From: Candidatus Roizmanbacteria bacterium UBA1450
Lineage (GTDB): Bacteria; Patescibacteriota; Microgenomatia; UBA1406; GWC2-37-13
Direction: 5' to 3'
NCBI GenBank assembly: GCA_002329205.1
Contig: DCTC01000001.1
Location: 160,296-224,295, forward strand
Length of the DNA stretch: 64,000 nucleotides
Of the stretch, positions 27,291 through 35,888 are shown piece after piece. A program made the position numbers and the translations under genes. Within the stretch, counting starts at the first letter, position 1, and every line of letters begins with the position of its first letter. The notes below the pieces were generated by a model that saw nothing but the letters and a program-made list of their open reading frames with translations, ran no database searches and was not told the origin of the DNA.

Positions 27291-28030
27291 ACTACCAAAC
27301 ATGGCAGACGACACTGGATCTTTTGAAATCACTGGGAACGCATAAAAATGTCGAAATTCTCGTGATTGACAACGGCCCCGATGACGCTCTCACGGCTCCT
27401 ATTAAAGAACTATACCCTTATATTCGGTATGAACTCATGCAAAAAAATGTAGGATACGCTGCTGCCGTGAACAAAGGAATTGAGATGAGCCAAGGCGAAT
27501 GGATCATGATACTCAACAATGACATGGAGACAACCATTGAGGATATTCTCGCGCTGGTTGGTCATGCACTCAACCATAATTATATGGTAGCAACGCCTCG
27601 ACTTATCAAATCAAACGGCCACATCCAGGATAATGTCGGTTACTTTGATGATTGCTCGACACATCTCATAAACTGCATATTCGCAAGACCCCGTCTCATC
27701 AATACCTCCGCGATAGAAAAACCCACAAAAGTAGATCTCGCAACAGGCGGGGCGGTGCTTTTTCACCGCGATGTGATAAAACGAGTAGGGAAGTGGGACG
27801 AGCGGTTCTTTATGTATTTTGAGGATATCGACTTCGGTCTCAGGCTCAAAAAAGCGGGGATTCCCGTGCTGTATGTCCCGGAAGTCGAGTTTCATCACCT
27901 CAAAAGCCATACTGCAAACCGTGATCCCAAGGCGAAAATCAAAAACTATGACAAATCCCGGGCGCGCTACCTCAAGAAACACCGCGGGATTCTCATCAAA
28001 ATCATCAATGACTTTCTGAATTTATATTAA
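27242..28030 (+). CDS. GT2 glycosyltransferase, rhamnosyltransferase-like
   Basis: 262 residues. VIIINYQTWQTTLDLLKSL, VIDNGPDD, KNVGYAAAVNKGI and ILNNDMETT give the WbbL-like GT2 layout, in which the NND motif replaces DxD. LATGGAVLFHRDV and FEDIDFGLRLKKAG are the later blocks (acceptor base region). This group often transfers rhamnose. No dTDP-rhamnose genes are seen in the window, so the donor is uncertain. The start lies 49 bp inside the flippase gene, and the stop abuts the next start. Confidence 0.87.
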   Translation: MAISQEKTNLISVIIINYQTWQTTLDLLKSLGTHKNVEILVIDNGPDDALTAPIKELYPYIRYELMQKNVGYAAAVNKGIEMSQGEWIMILNNDMETTIEDILALVGHALNHNYMVATPRLIKSNGHIQDNVGYFDDCSTHLINCIFARPRLINTSAIEKPTKVDLATGGAVLFHRDVIKRVGKWDERFFMYFEDIDFGLRLKKAGIPVLYVPEVEFHHLKSHTANRDPKAKIKNYDKSRARYLKKHRGILIKIINDFLNLY

Positions 28031-29437
28031 ATGAAACAACGTATTTTCAACTATATCTTGAACAATAAGCTGCTTCTGCTGATTTTTACAGCTATAATCT
28101 TTTTGCGACTCTACAAAATACATGAGTACTTTATCTTTGACATAGACGTCCAATATCAGGCTCTTCTTGCCTGGGAGCAAGTGAAAAATTTTCATATCAT
28201 CTGGGTCGGTGTCTCCGCCTCAAATCTCGGGTATTATCTCGGGCCGGGACTCGTGTACTTGACTGCATTATTGCTCAAACTTTCAAGCGGAAATCCGCTG
28301 ATTCTGGGATATTTTGCCTCAATCGTGGGAATTGCGACGGCAGGAAGCCTTTATTATGTGGCACGACAGCTTTTCAACGAAAAAATTGCACTCATCGCAC
28401 TCACACTCTACGGATTTTCTCAGTTCATGATCACCTATGACAGACGGTTCTGGCCGATATTTATACCGCTTATCGCAATATGGATTTATTATTCGATCAT
28501 TCGGGCAAAAAAAAATATCTGGTGGCTCGCGGTATCAATATTTCTCATTTCAGCAGCTTATCATATCCACTTATCACTTCTCATCTTCTGGCCGTTTCTG
28601 TTATTCGCGTTATCTCAAAACAGGAGAAAACTTACGATCAAAGTTATTGGCATCATGACAGGGATTTATGTCTTTGTAACAAGCCCACTTCTTGTGTTTG
28701 ATATCCTGCACAACTACGATAATCTCATGCTTCCGTTACGGATCATCCAGTCACAGTCAGATGGAACCAGTTCAATAAATATTACATCATCGTTTGACTA
28801 TTTGAAGGATGTTATCTCAACAATCTTTATTTTTGAACCGGCTTCCGAGACTACACCGCTTTTCATTCTCGCCGGAATATCGCTTCTATTGATGATCCAA
28901 TCCCGCAACTGGCAAAAACTCTCTCAAGCTCAGCGATATCTCATCACAATCCTGGCAGTCCAATTTGTTGCGGTCCTCCTGTACCCCGGACCGCTCCAAC
29001 AATACTATGGAGTCCTTTTTGCACCGTTTATCATGCTGATCTCGGCAATCGGAATCACGCATTTTAAACCTAAGTATATAATCGGCTCGCTTGCACTATA
29101 CGTTTTGCTCAATACGTATACTTTTATGACCCAACCTCCGAATTCCGGTCTGGCCGTCAAACAGGCGTTTATTCAAAAAATCAATCATGAGATAGGGGAG
29201 AGTTCCTACCGTCTGGAATTTGATGAAGAACGGGACTTTCAAGGATGGCGATATCTGTTTCAGGCATATGCAACAACTCCTGTATCAAGTACGGCAGATT
29301 CTCAATTCGGATGGATTTATCAGTCAGAAATTGAATCAATGCATGATGCAATCGTAATCATCACTCAAAATGAACCGCAACTATTTGATACAAAAGTCAC
29401 TGAGGGACCGTATAATGCGTTTATAATAAGAAAATGA
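28031..29437 (+). CDS. Membrane glycosyltransferase, GT39/PMT-like
   Basis: 468 residues with about 11 hydrophobic segments. The first extracytoplasmic loop contains IFDIDVQYQ, the acidic pair expected for GT-C active sites. SASNLGYYLGPG and YDRRFWPIFIPL resemble uncharacterised PMT_2-like proteins of this lineage. It starts directly after the previous stop and overlaps the following GT2 as ATGA, so it is part of the same operon. Donor and acceptor unknown. Confidence 0.77.
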   Translation: MKQRIFNYILNNKLLLLIFTAIIFLRLYKIHEYFIFDIDVQYQALLAWEQVKNFHIIWVGVSASNLGYYLGPGLVYLTALLLKLSSGNPLILGYFASIVGIATAGSLYYVARQLFNEKIALIALTLYGFSQFMITYDRRFWPIFIPLIAIWIYYSIIRAKKNIWWLAVSIFLISAAYHIHLSLLIFWPFLLFALSQNRRKLTIKVIGIMTGIYVFVTSPLLVFDILHNYDNLMLPLRIIQSQSDGTSSINITSSFDYLKDVISTIFIFEPASETTPLFILAGISLLLMIQSRNWQKLSQAQRYLITILAVQFVAVLLYPGPLQQYYGVLFAPFIMLISAIGITHFKPKYIIGSLALYVLLNTYTFMTQPPNSGLAVKQAFIQKINHEIGESSYRLEFDEERDFQGWRYLFQAYATTPVSSTADSQFGWIYQSEIESMHDAIVIITQNEPQLFDTKVTEGPYNAFIIRK

Positions 29438-30330
29438 CACCATTACCGCTCACCATCGTCACCGCCGTCCTCAACGAAGAACAGAATCTGCCTGAATTTC
29501 TGAAATATGCCAAAACTATTGCTCAGGAAGTCATCGTCGTCATAGACTTCCGAACGATCGATGACAGCTGGAAAATCGCGACCGACCAACAAGTAAAAGT
29601 ATTGGTAGATAAAGGTGAATCGAAGGGAATCGTTTTCAATAACAAAAACTGGGGGATACGGGAAGCCGCACATGACTGGATTCTCATACTGGATGCTGAC
29701 GAGCGGCTTGATAAAACATTCGAGCACGAACTGAGAACGATCGTGCTTACCGAACCAGACCCCGAAGTAGAAATGTATCAAACAGGCTTCATAAACTATG
29801 AATTCGGGAAATATTTCGAGAAATGCGATCAAAAGTACAAACGGTTCATCCGGCTTTTCCGGAAAGGAAAATTCGCGTACAACATGCAGGGAACTGCCGA
29901 AGGGTTCGGTATCCATGCACAAGTGATGGGGAACTCTTTTTTGCTGAAAATACCGATCGTGAGAAGCTGGGTCATAAACTCAAACCCCAAGATAAAAAAT
30001 CTGGATGGTTTTCTCATCCACATGAGTCATCCGACGATCAAAGATTTCATCCGGAAAATCAATCACTATTCATCACGGGAAGCCAAAGTCAAATACCAAG
30101 CAAATCCGCATCCTTCACAGTTCACACTTGTTTTGAAGCTTGTATTCAATCCTATAGGTGAATTTATACAGAAATACTTCATCTGGAAGATGTATAAAGA
30201 GGGTACACACGGAGCAATCGCTAGCATTTTGTATTCATTTTATCACTTTTTGATCATTGCCAAGTATCTGCAGTTAAGCCTTCTTTCTGACTCCGACGAC
30301 TTGAGTAAGTCCGAGCGGAACGCCGCCTAG
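29434..30330 (+). CDS. GT2 glycosyltransferase, WaaE/KdtX-like
   Basis: 298 residues. TIVTAVLNEEQNLPEFL, VVIDFRTIDDS and ILDADERL (the DxD segment) match the WaaE/KdtX-type beta-glucosyltransferases of lipopolysaccharide core synthesis, which share the LDADERL and FIRLFRKGKF blocks. In an organism without a clear LPS its acceptor is probably another surface lipid glycan. It is the last gene of the plus-strand run and its 3' end overlaps the convergent methyltransferase by 57 bp. Confidence 0.87.
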   Translation: MTPLPLTIVTAVLNEEQNLPEFLKYAKTIAQEVIVVIDFRTIDDSWKIATDQQVKVLVDKGESKGIVFNNKNWGIREAAHDWILILDADERLDKTFEHELRTIVLTEPDPEVEMYQTGFINYEFGKYFEKCDQKYKRFIRLFRKGKFAYNMQGTAEGFGIHAQVMGNSFLLKIPIVRSWVINSNPKIKNLDGFLIHMSHPTIKDFIRKINHYSSREAKVKYQANPHPSQFTLVLKLVFNPIGEFIQKYFIWKMYKEGTHGAIASILYSFYHFLIIAKYLQLSLLSDSDDLSKSERNAA

Positions 30331-31197
30331 CTTTTCTTCCGTTTTAAGAATAGAGCCGAGAATAGATCGAATTATTCGGCTGGGGAATGAGTTGCTGTAA
30401 CGCATTTTTTCATTGATCGGCTTGTGAAGAATTTTCTCAAAAAGTCCGTATACAAAAAATCCGATGACATTCCACTGTGTGGCAAAAGCTATATCGTAAG
30501 CAATGTCATCCCGGACTTCGATCCGGGATCCAGAACCATTTTTGTTGGATCCAGAAACAGCCACAGGCTGGCGGACAGGGTGACTGGTAGTAGCTGCTTT
30601 ATCTATTCGTTCCAATAGTACTTTCTGGTCATATCTCCTGAAGTGGCCCCACATCTCATCCCGTTTGCCATAGAGATACGAGTGTCCGGGTACCGTAATA
30701 AGAAGCATTCCGCCGGGCTTGACGAACGACCAGAGACCCTTGATAGCCTGTACATCATCTTTGATGTGTTCAATTACATCCGATGCGATGACCACATCAT
30801 ATTCTTCTTTCCCTTTGAGTTTAGTGATATCACCTTGCTCAATCATATCTCCCTTGAGCGCGGGATCCTTCTTCATATTGGCAACAAGTTCTTTCTCAAG
30901 TTCATATCCTGCGACTTGGAAGCCTTTTGATTTAAAGTATTTAAGAAAAAGACCGTTTCCGGCACCGACATCGAGGAGAGTCAACGATTTGTCATCCCGG
31001 ACCCCCATCCGGGATCCAGAACCATTTTTATTGGATACTGAATCATCCGCCGGTAGGCGGACAGGATGACATGAAAGATATTTTGAATACAAAAACCGGG
31101 CAAGATGGGAAATACGCAGGTCAAACTGCATCGATGCCAGTTGATGTTGTTGAGATCCGAGATCCTTGTCGGCTTGCAACGGAGCATTCATTCTCAT
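30274..31197 (-). CDS. Class I SAM methyltransferase carrying two in-frame palindromic-element insertions
   Basis: 307 residues from ATG 31197 (a start at 31284 would cross the opposite gene's promoter). Motif I LLDVGAGNGLFLKYF, IASDVIEHIKDD and LITVPGHSYLYGKRD show a Methyltransf_11/23 enzyme. WGHFRRYDQKVLL is typical of lipid- or glycan-directed members. Two foreign-looking segments interrupt it: residues about 43-69, just before motif I, and about 205-231, after the helix following HFRRY. They share the peptide core SNKNGSGSR..VRDD and are encoded by 80-bp repeats. Without them the protein would be about 253 residues, normal for the family, and both sit where surface loops are expected. 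The enzyme may therefore still work. Substrate unknown. Confidence 0.85.
   Translation of the reverse strand: MRMNAPLQADKDLGSQQHQLASMQFDLRISHLARFLYSKYLSCHPVRLPADDSVSNKNGSGSRMGVRDDKSLTLLDVGAGNGLFLKYFKSKGFQVAGYELEKELVANMKKDPALKGDMIEQGDITKLKGKEEYDVVIASDVIEHIKDDVQAIKGLWSFVKPGGMLLITVPGHSYLYGKRDEMWGHFRRYDQKVLLERIDKAATTSHPVRQPVAVSGSNKNGSGSRIEVRDDIAYDIAFATQWNVIGFFVYGLFEKILHKPINEKMRYSNSFPSRIIRSILGSILKTEEKLGGVPLGLTQVVGVRKKA
30505..30584 (-). repeat. 80-bp palindromic element, copy A (in-frame in methyltransferase)
   Basis: Bounded by GTCATCC and GGGTGAC (imperfect terminal inverted repeats). An internal hairpin has arms ATCCCGGA and TCCGGGAT around 6 bp; a second imperfect palindrome lies near the other end. 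Read on the minus strand it encodes HPVRQP...SNKNGSGSR..VRDD. Aligned without gaps to copy B, 67 of 80 bases match. Confidence 0.88.
30991..31070 (-). repeat. 80-bp palindromic element, copy B (in-frame in methyltransferase)
   Basis: Bounded by GTCATCC and GGATGAC, exact 7-bp terminal inverted repeats. Internal hairpin arms are ATCCCGGA (30994-31001) and TCCGGGAT (31008-31015). A second hairpin has TCCGCC and GGCGGA arms. It is the same length and orientation as copy A and lies just before the SAM-binding motif. Eighty is not a multiple of three, so frame must be kept by a target-site base or a small compensating change. Confidence 0.88.
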
Positions 31198-31247
31198 ATT
31201 ATAACCGAACACAAAACCAATATTTACCACTTTTTGACAGACTTTTG

Positions 31248-31253
31248 TATAAT
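31248..31253 (+). promoter_or_regulatory. -10 box (TATAAT), leaderless spacing
   Basis: TATAAT ends 6 nt before ATG 31260. A TTGACA at 31234 is only 8 bp from it, so it cannot be the matching -35. Confidence 0.5.
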
Positions 31254-31259
31254 AGGCGG

Positions 31260-31493
31260 ATGGAAAAGGATAAAAAGGGACCACTCGGAGAAGTACACAT
31301 CAGCGGAGATATCTTCCTCAGTATGGAACAGCTGGACGCAATCGTCTGGTTCTATGGGAAAGAAACACCCTTAGCAGATGTCATCGACAGCATTACAGCA
31401 CTGCCCGAAGAAACAAGAGAAATATTTATGGATGAGCTTGTGTATCGTTACAACAATCCACCTAAGTCATCCGACTACCCGACACAGGAATAA
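31260..31493 (+). CDS. Small acidic protein of unknown function
   Basis: 77 residues, acidic, no signal peptide or transmembrane helix. It has a predicted helical core (SMEQLDAIVWFYGKETPLADVIDSI) and a second helix (EETREIFMDELVYRYNN), with a disordered proline-containing tail. No family is recognised. The start ATG 31260 has a perfect TATAAT 6 nt before it; the open frame upstream of that overlaps the methyltransferase and is not used. It ends 1 bp from the convergent gmd gene. Confidence 0.62.
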   Translation: MEKDKKGPLGEVHISGDIFLSMEQLDAIVWFYGKETPLADVIDSITALPEETREIFMDELVYRYNNPPKSSDYPTQE

Positions 31494-31494
31494 G

Positions 31495-32484
31495 TTATTT
31501 CTGTGCGATTTTCTTCTCGTATCTCTCAATATCAGCCTTCACCATCATATCAACCAGGCCTTCAAATGAGACTTTTGGCTCCCATCCGAGTTTATTTTTG
31601 GCTTTATCGACTTTTCCGCGAAGATGAGGCACTTCGGCCGGCCGCTGGAAACGGGGATCGATTTTGACATATTTCTCCCAATCGTCAATTCCGGCTGATT
31701 TGAAAGCCGCTTCAACAAATTGACGTACTGTATGAGTTTCACCCGTTGCGACGACATAATCATCCGGCGTCTCCTGCTGAAGCATGAGATACATAGCCTC
31801 GACATAATCACCCGCAAAACCCCAGTCCCGACTCGAGTCAAGATTTCCGAGTCTGAGCTCATCTTTCAAACCGAGCTTGATCTGAGCGACTCCATCGGTT
31901 ATTTTTCGCGTAACGAACTGAATTCCGCGGATAGGGGACTCATGATTGAATAAAATCCCGTTTGCCGTAAACATATTGTAGGACTCGCGGAAATTCACCG
32001 TCATCCAATACGCATATACTTTCGATACGCCATAAGGACTTCGGGGATGAAACTGAGTGGTCTCACCCTGGTATCCGTCATCATTGGACAGGCCGAACAT
32101 CTCACTTGTGGAAGCCTGATAGAATTTTGCGGTCGGGGAGAAATATTTCAGCGCATTCAAAAGATATAGCACACCGGTTGCATTTACTTCAGTTGTCAGC
32201 TTTGCCTGTTCCCAAGAGGATCCGACAAAAGACTGAGCCGCGAGGTTGTAGACCTCATCCGGACGCACATTTTTAATAACATTGATCAAGGAAGATTCGT
32301 CAGTGAGGTCACCTTCTGCAAAATTCACATCTTTGGTGACACCGACATAATCAAGATTGTCAAAAGAGGGATTCGAATACCGTCTGATGAGTCCATACAC
32401 TTTATATCCTTTCTCAAGAAGTAATTTTGCTAAATACGGACCATCCTGTCCGAGTATACCTGTAATAAGTGCTGTTTTTGCCAT
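31495..32484 (-). CDS. gmd: GDP-mannose 4,6-dehydratase
   Basis: 329 residues. ITGILGQDGPYLAKLLLEKGY is the Gmd-specific NADP loop (GxxGQDG). TSEMFG with YGVSK carries the catalytic residues. NGILFNHESPIRG and LGNLDSSRDWGFAGDYVEAM are hallmark Gmd blocks. It makes GDP-4-keto-6-deoxy-D-mannose, the substrate of Fcl (11375), so GDP-L-fucose can be formed; mannose guanylyltransferase is not in the window. ATG 32484 is chosen over TTG 32502. A minus-strand TATAAT about 25 nt upstream is a likely promoter. Confidence 0.95.
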   Translation of the reverse strand: MAKTALITGILGQDGPYLAKLLLEKGYKVYGLIRRYSNPSFDNLDYVGVTKDVNFAEGDLTDESSLINVIKNVRPDEVYNLAAQSFVGSSWEQAKLTTEVNATGVLYLLNALKYFSPTAKFYQASTSEMFGLSNDDGYQGETTQFHPRSPYGVSKVYAYWMTVNFRESYNMFTANGILFNHESPIRGIQFVTRKITDGVAQIKLGLKDELRLGNLDSSRDWGFAGDYVEAMYLMLQQETPDDYVVATGETHTVRQFVEAAFKSAGIDDWEKYVKIDPRFQRPAEVPHLRGKVDKAKNKLGWEPKVSFEGLVDMMVKADIERYEKKIAQK

Positions 32485-32545
32485 ATGTCTTTGTAAATTC
32501 AATAATGGAACTATTATAGCAACAAATCAAGAATCTTTGGTAAGG

Positions 32546-34252
32546 TTAATTCTTTTCAATCCTCATAGATCCTTGTTCATCCACTACAATAGAAACGTTT
32601 TCCAGTGTCAGCGGTTCACCGTCCCGAATACCGAGGCTTGACCGAATTTCCGGCAAATTGAGGTGTATTGGGTCCGCATAACGGGAAATCAACTGTACAT
32701 GCCCTTTCCATACCGCATCCGGACAGATAAAAGCTCCTTCCATATGAAGAACATCAAGTTCCCGAATCTGTGCATGACCGAACGTCCCAAGAACATTGCT
32801 GACATTTGAATAATATCCTTTCTGTACGAGGTCTCCCTCCATGCGCGGAATATGTCCTGGTCTGGTGTTGACGAGTTTCCATGTTGTTGTATCAAGATAA
32901 AAATGATCTGAGCTGCTTTGTATCATAAAATCGACAGGAAACTTATTGGGCGTACATGTCTCGTCACGGTCATCCGGATTTGTATTTATAATTTTCAAAA
33001 ACTGTTTCCCGCCTGATACCTGCTCCCATATTTTCTGAATCTCAGAGTTTGTCTGAACGGCTTCATTCAGTCTGAGAATGAGCGAACCAAGCGCTCCTTC
33101 CAGCTGATCGAACTGCTTGCCGTTTTTTTCTTTCGTATTCAGAATCAGTTCCGGTGTAAGTAGCTGTTCGAACGTTTCTTCACCCACTGCCGCTTCCACC
33201 GCTTTCAGAAATGGACGAAGCGCACCTTCATTCATGAGAACAGTGTTGGTGTTGAAAAACTGTGTGCCTGCTGTTTCTCCTTCAATTCCCAACGTCATGA
33301 AAAGATCAGTCTGTCCTGCTTTTTTGGCCTGAGCGAGCTCGCAGATATCCGGTGTCATTGCACCATCTGCATGCATTTTCCCTCCGATAATCCCGCCTTT
33401 GACATCCGCGGGGGTTCTTGTCGTGGTGAGCATGACGATTCCGGCCTCTTCCGCCGTGTACGCAACCATTTCAGGTGTAACTGAATTATTGGTCCCGTCG
33501 CCATTGAATACTGTCCGAACGACTGGAACTCCTTCATCTTCTGAAGCCATAATTTCATGCAAAAGCATCACACCAGCCTGCCCATGACCTCCCGGAGCGA
33601 TATGTTCTGTACTGAATACTCCAGCTTGTATATCCCAGGTCGGCAGATCACCCTGTTTCAGCCACCTGCCGTTTGATATAGAGTATTCTTGAAAATACGG
33701 TTCGTATACATCATAAACAGATTTCATCGCGGGGAGGCTGTCTTCATTGATGATAGGTGTAAGAGAAATTCCTCCGTAACTCGATGCTTCATGGATAATA
33801 CGGCGGATTTTAATTTCCGCGATGCTCATAAATCCTTGACTACCGTCTTCACGAGGGTAGGGGATATACAGATCGGTAGATTTAGAGCCGTTTTTTCCGC
33901 TGAGCATTGACCGGTCCACAGATTCACCCATACTCGCGAGATAGGTATCACGTATGACGCTGGAACCGAGGCCAGCATCCATCGGGTGAAAATGTACATG
34001 TACCCCTTCGGCAAGCTGTTTATAGCGCATATTCCCTTTTATAAGTTCATAGGGAACAACTCCCAGAATATCTTGTCGTTCTGATTCGGTCATGAGGGAA
34101 GAAGGGATAAACGTCTCACCGATCACGACCTGTTTGTGTTGAGGGTCTCTCCGCTGAGATTCCAGTCCGGCCAGATATGCCTTATCATGTGGGGCTAAAG
34201 CATTACTATATTCTCCTGAAAGTTCAGAAAGTGCAATTGTCATAGAGTACAT
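32546..34252 (-). CDS. UDPGP-family nucleotidyltransferase-like protein
   Basis: 568 residues. The layout is that of eukaryote-type UTP-sugar-1-phosphate uridylyltransferases. HFHPMDAGLGSSVIRD corresponds to the LNGGLGTxMG loop; SGKNGSKSTDLYI supplies a conserved Lys region; APGGHGQAGVMLLHEI matches PPGHGD; NGDGTNNSVTPEMV matches NxDNLGAxxD. A left-handed helix-like C-terminal domain closes the chain. It probably makes a UDP-sugar, perhaps UDP-glucose or a related sugar for the nearby glycosyltransferases. The motif changes are large, so the substrate is uncertain. ATG 34243 is an equally plausible start. Confidence 0.7.
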   Translation of the reverse strand: MYSMTIALSELSGEYSNALAPHDKAYLAGLESQRRDPQHKQVVIGETFIPSSLMTESERQDILGVVPYELIKGNMRYKQLAEGVHVHFHPMDAGLGSSVIRDTYLASMGESVDRSMLSGKNGSKSTDLYIPYPREDGSQGFMSIAEIKIRRIIHEASSYGGISLTPIINEDSLPAMKSVYDVYEPYFQEYSISNGRWLKQGDLPTWDIQAGVFSTEHIAPGGHGQAGVMLLHEIMASEDEGVPVVRTVFNGDGTNNSVTPEMVAYTAEEAGIVMLTTTRTPADVKGGIIGGKMHADGAMTPDICELAQAKKAGQTDLFMTLGIEGETAGTQFFNTNTVLMNEGALRPFLKAVEAAVGEETFEQLLTPELILNTKEKNGKQFDQLEGALGSLILRLNEAVQTNSEIQKIWEQVSGGKQFLKIINTNPDDRDETCTPNKFPVDFMIQSSSDHFYLDTTTWKLVNTRPGHIPRMEGDLVQKGYYSNVSNVLGTFGHAQIRELDVLHMEGAFICPDAVWKGHVQLISRYADPIHLNLPEIRSSLGIRDGEPLTLENVSIVVDEQGSMRIEKN

Positions 34253-34329
34253 AACTTCACAATAAAAAGTATGATACTATATGAAAATATATTTGTGAAG
34301 TGATGATTATTTTATACGTTCCCAATAGT

Positions 34330-34953
34330 CTAGAATGAAATTAATGCAGAAAGTGGATTTTTTTGAAGGTCATATAAATCCGTACGGTCTATTCCTATGT
34401 ATCTGGGCTGCGATGATATTGCATCCAGGAAAGAAATTACTTTATCTGGATCATACGGACGAGCCACGGTATCATTGATACCCATAAATGAAGCTCCTGC
34501 GAGTCGAATATAATCCCGAAAATTCTCTTCATGCCGCTGCATCACATCTCCGAAATCCTGAGGCGCGGGAGTCATTGTTCCCATCGAAATCAGTTCTGCG
34601 GAATAGTCTGGAAGACCATCCGTATTGTTGACTACATAATACCGTGCAACATTATTTTTCCGATACGTTTCATGTATGGTTTCCATACCGAGAACGGCCA
34701 GAGTCCGGCCGTGTTTATCTTTCTCAAATCGAAGATCCAATAATTCAGCCAGCCGTGGATCTATCAATTTCCCTTGAATGAGTTTTTGTACCCCATATCC
34801 GAGCAATGAGTCCCATGCATACGCCTGCATGACAAACTGGTGCGACGGGTCAGGGTATTTTTCCATCATACGTTTCCGAAACTCTTCGGGCTGTTGAGGA
34901 TCGATTATCGGAATAATTTTACGTATGAATTGTTGGAACGGTCTGTTTTCCAT
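34330..34953 (-). CDS. Uncharacterised protein
   Basis: 207 residues, soluble, mixed alpha/beta, with no signal peptide. Stretches that may be structurally important are MQAYAWDSLLGYGVQKLI and GMETIHETYRKNNVARYYVVNNTD. I recognise no family. It is preceded by a TATAAT 8 nt upstream (34962-34967) and is flanked on the same strand by the putative zincin and the UDPGP-like gene, all three being separately spaced. Its association with sugar genes is the only functional hint. Confidence 0.6.
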   Translation of the reverse strand: MENRPFQQFIRKIIPIIDPQQPEEFRKRMMEKYPDPSHQFVMQAYAWDSLLGYGVQKLIQGKLIDPRLAELLDLRFEKDKHGRTLAVLGMETIHETYRKNNVARYYVVNNTDGLPDYSAELISMGTMTPAPQDFGDVMQRHEENFRDYIRLAGASFMGINDTVARPYDPDKVISFLDAISSQPRYIGIDRTDLYDLQKNPLSALISF

Positions 34954-34996
34954 AAGGGAGTATTATACACCCAAAATATCAAGAGTATCAAAGAAA

Positions 34997-35794
34997 TCAA
35001 CGGAATTGTTTAAGCATACCGGTACCTACATATTTCTTGATATTTCGTACCAACGAATGAAATCCCTCTCCGGTAAATGATGCGTCATACAAAGACTGAT
35101 CACCGCGGAAAAACATGACGAGATAATCTATGTGTTCCAGCTGTGATGCATAAGAACCATATTGAGAGTAATCTATTCCCGGATTCAATGCTCGAATAAC
35201 TTCGCGTGTTCTGTATTCCGTAAAACCTTCCATGAGTCCACCCAGTCCAGCAAGAACTGGTGTAGTGTGGGGGCGGGCAGTATAAATACCCCAACGGCGC
35301 TGTTGTCTGTATAAGTCGACTTCTTTGACCGGTTTCGTTTGATCAAGTCCGGTAAGCCAGAATTCCCGGTAGTCCACCGAATGCCACAACTCATGAGTCC
35401 CGACCAATTGATAATATAGATCCCGTTTGCCTGTGCGGGAAGCTAATGTTTCGACCGCTTGAGCATTGATAAGAGAATGTCTGTTGGGAAGGGATAAACC
35501 TACTGCGTTTTTGAGCCAGGGAAGCTCATACTCTTGGGTTGCGCGTTGGTATACATCCTGATCTACGATATGCAGCCGATCGGCTAAATCAGAAGGTAAC
35601 GAATATCCTTTTCGTTGTGCAATTGTACTCATAACCTCCAAACAGGGAGCAAAAAGCCGTTCTTTTTCTGTGGTATCTAATACTTCATTCCATTCTGTCG
35701 GAAGGCGATCTGTCACATTGAATTTACTCCGCATTTCAGCCTGAAAACGATCCGGCTGTGCTGGAAAGATATACCTGTTTTTGCTGATTTCCAT
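34997..35794 (-). CDS. Putative zincin metalloprotease-like protein
   Basis: 265 residues, no signal peptide. GTHELWHSVDY contains an HExxH zinc motif (H134, E135, H138). GGLMEGFTEYRTREVI lies about 50 residues later, with E189 or E193 able to serve as third ligand, the gluzincin-like arrangement. The rest of the chain matches no family that I know. It may be a cytoplasmic peptidase, or a fold that merely kept the motif. It is divergent from the HAD phosphatase gene, and an extended -10 promoter lies between. Confidence 0.55.
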   Translation of the reverse strand: MEISKNRYIFPAQPDRFQAEMRSKFNVTDRLPTEWNEVLDTTEKERLFAPCLEVMSTIAQRKGYSLPSDLADRLHIVDQDVYQRATQEYELPWLKNAVGLSLPNRHSLINAQAVETLASRTGKRDLYYQLVGTHELWHSVDYREFWLTGLDQTKPVKEVDLYRQQRRWGIYTARPHTTPVLAGLGGLMEGFTEYRTREVIRALNPGIDYSQYGSYASQLEHIDYLVMFFRGDQSLYDASFTGEGFHSLVRNIKKYVGTGMLKQFR

Positions 35795-35828
35795 ATAGTT
35801 TATTGAACTTAATTAATTTATTTACATA

Positions 35829-35857
35829 TTGACTACTGAAAAAGTATATGATACCAT
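35829..35857 (+). promoter_or_regulatory. Extended -10 promoter for the HAD/GT4 genes
   Basis: TTGACT (35829-35834), a 17-bp spacer, then TACCAT (35852-35857) preceded by TGA, an extended -10. It lies about 31 nt before ATG 35889, giving a leader of roughly 25 nt. Confidence 0.5.
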
Positions 35858-35888
35858 ATGAAAGTTAAATGTATGACACTATCATACT

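Noticed and set aside
30505..31070. CRISPR-like repeats
   Set aside because: Only two copies, about 400 bp apart within coding sequence, and palindromic with terminal inverted repeats, unlike a CRISPR array.
31234..31253. TTGACA plus TATAAT as a full promoter for the gene at 31260
   Set aside because: The hexamers are only 8 bp apart, far from the 16-18 bp needed; only the -10 is kept.
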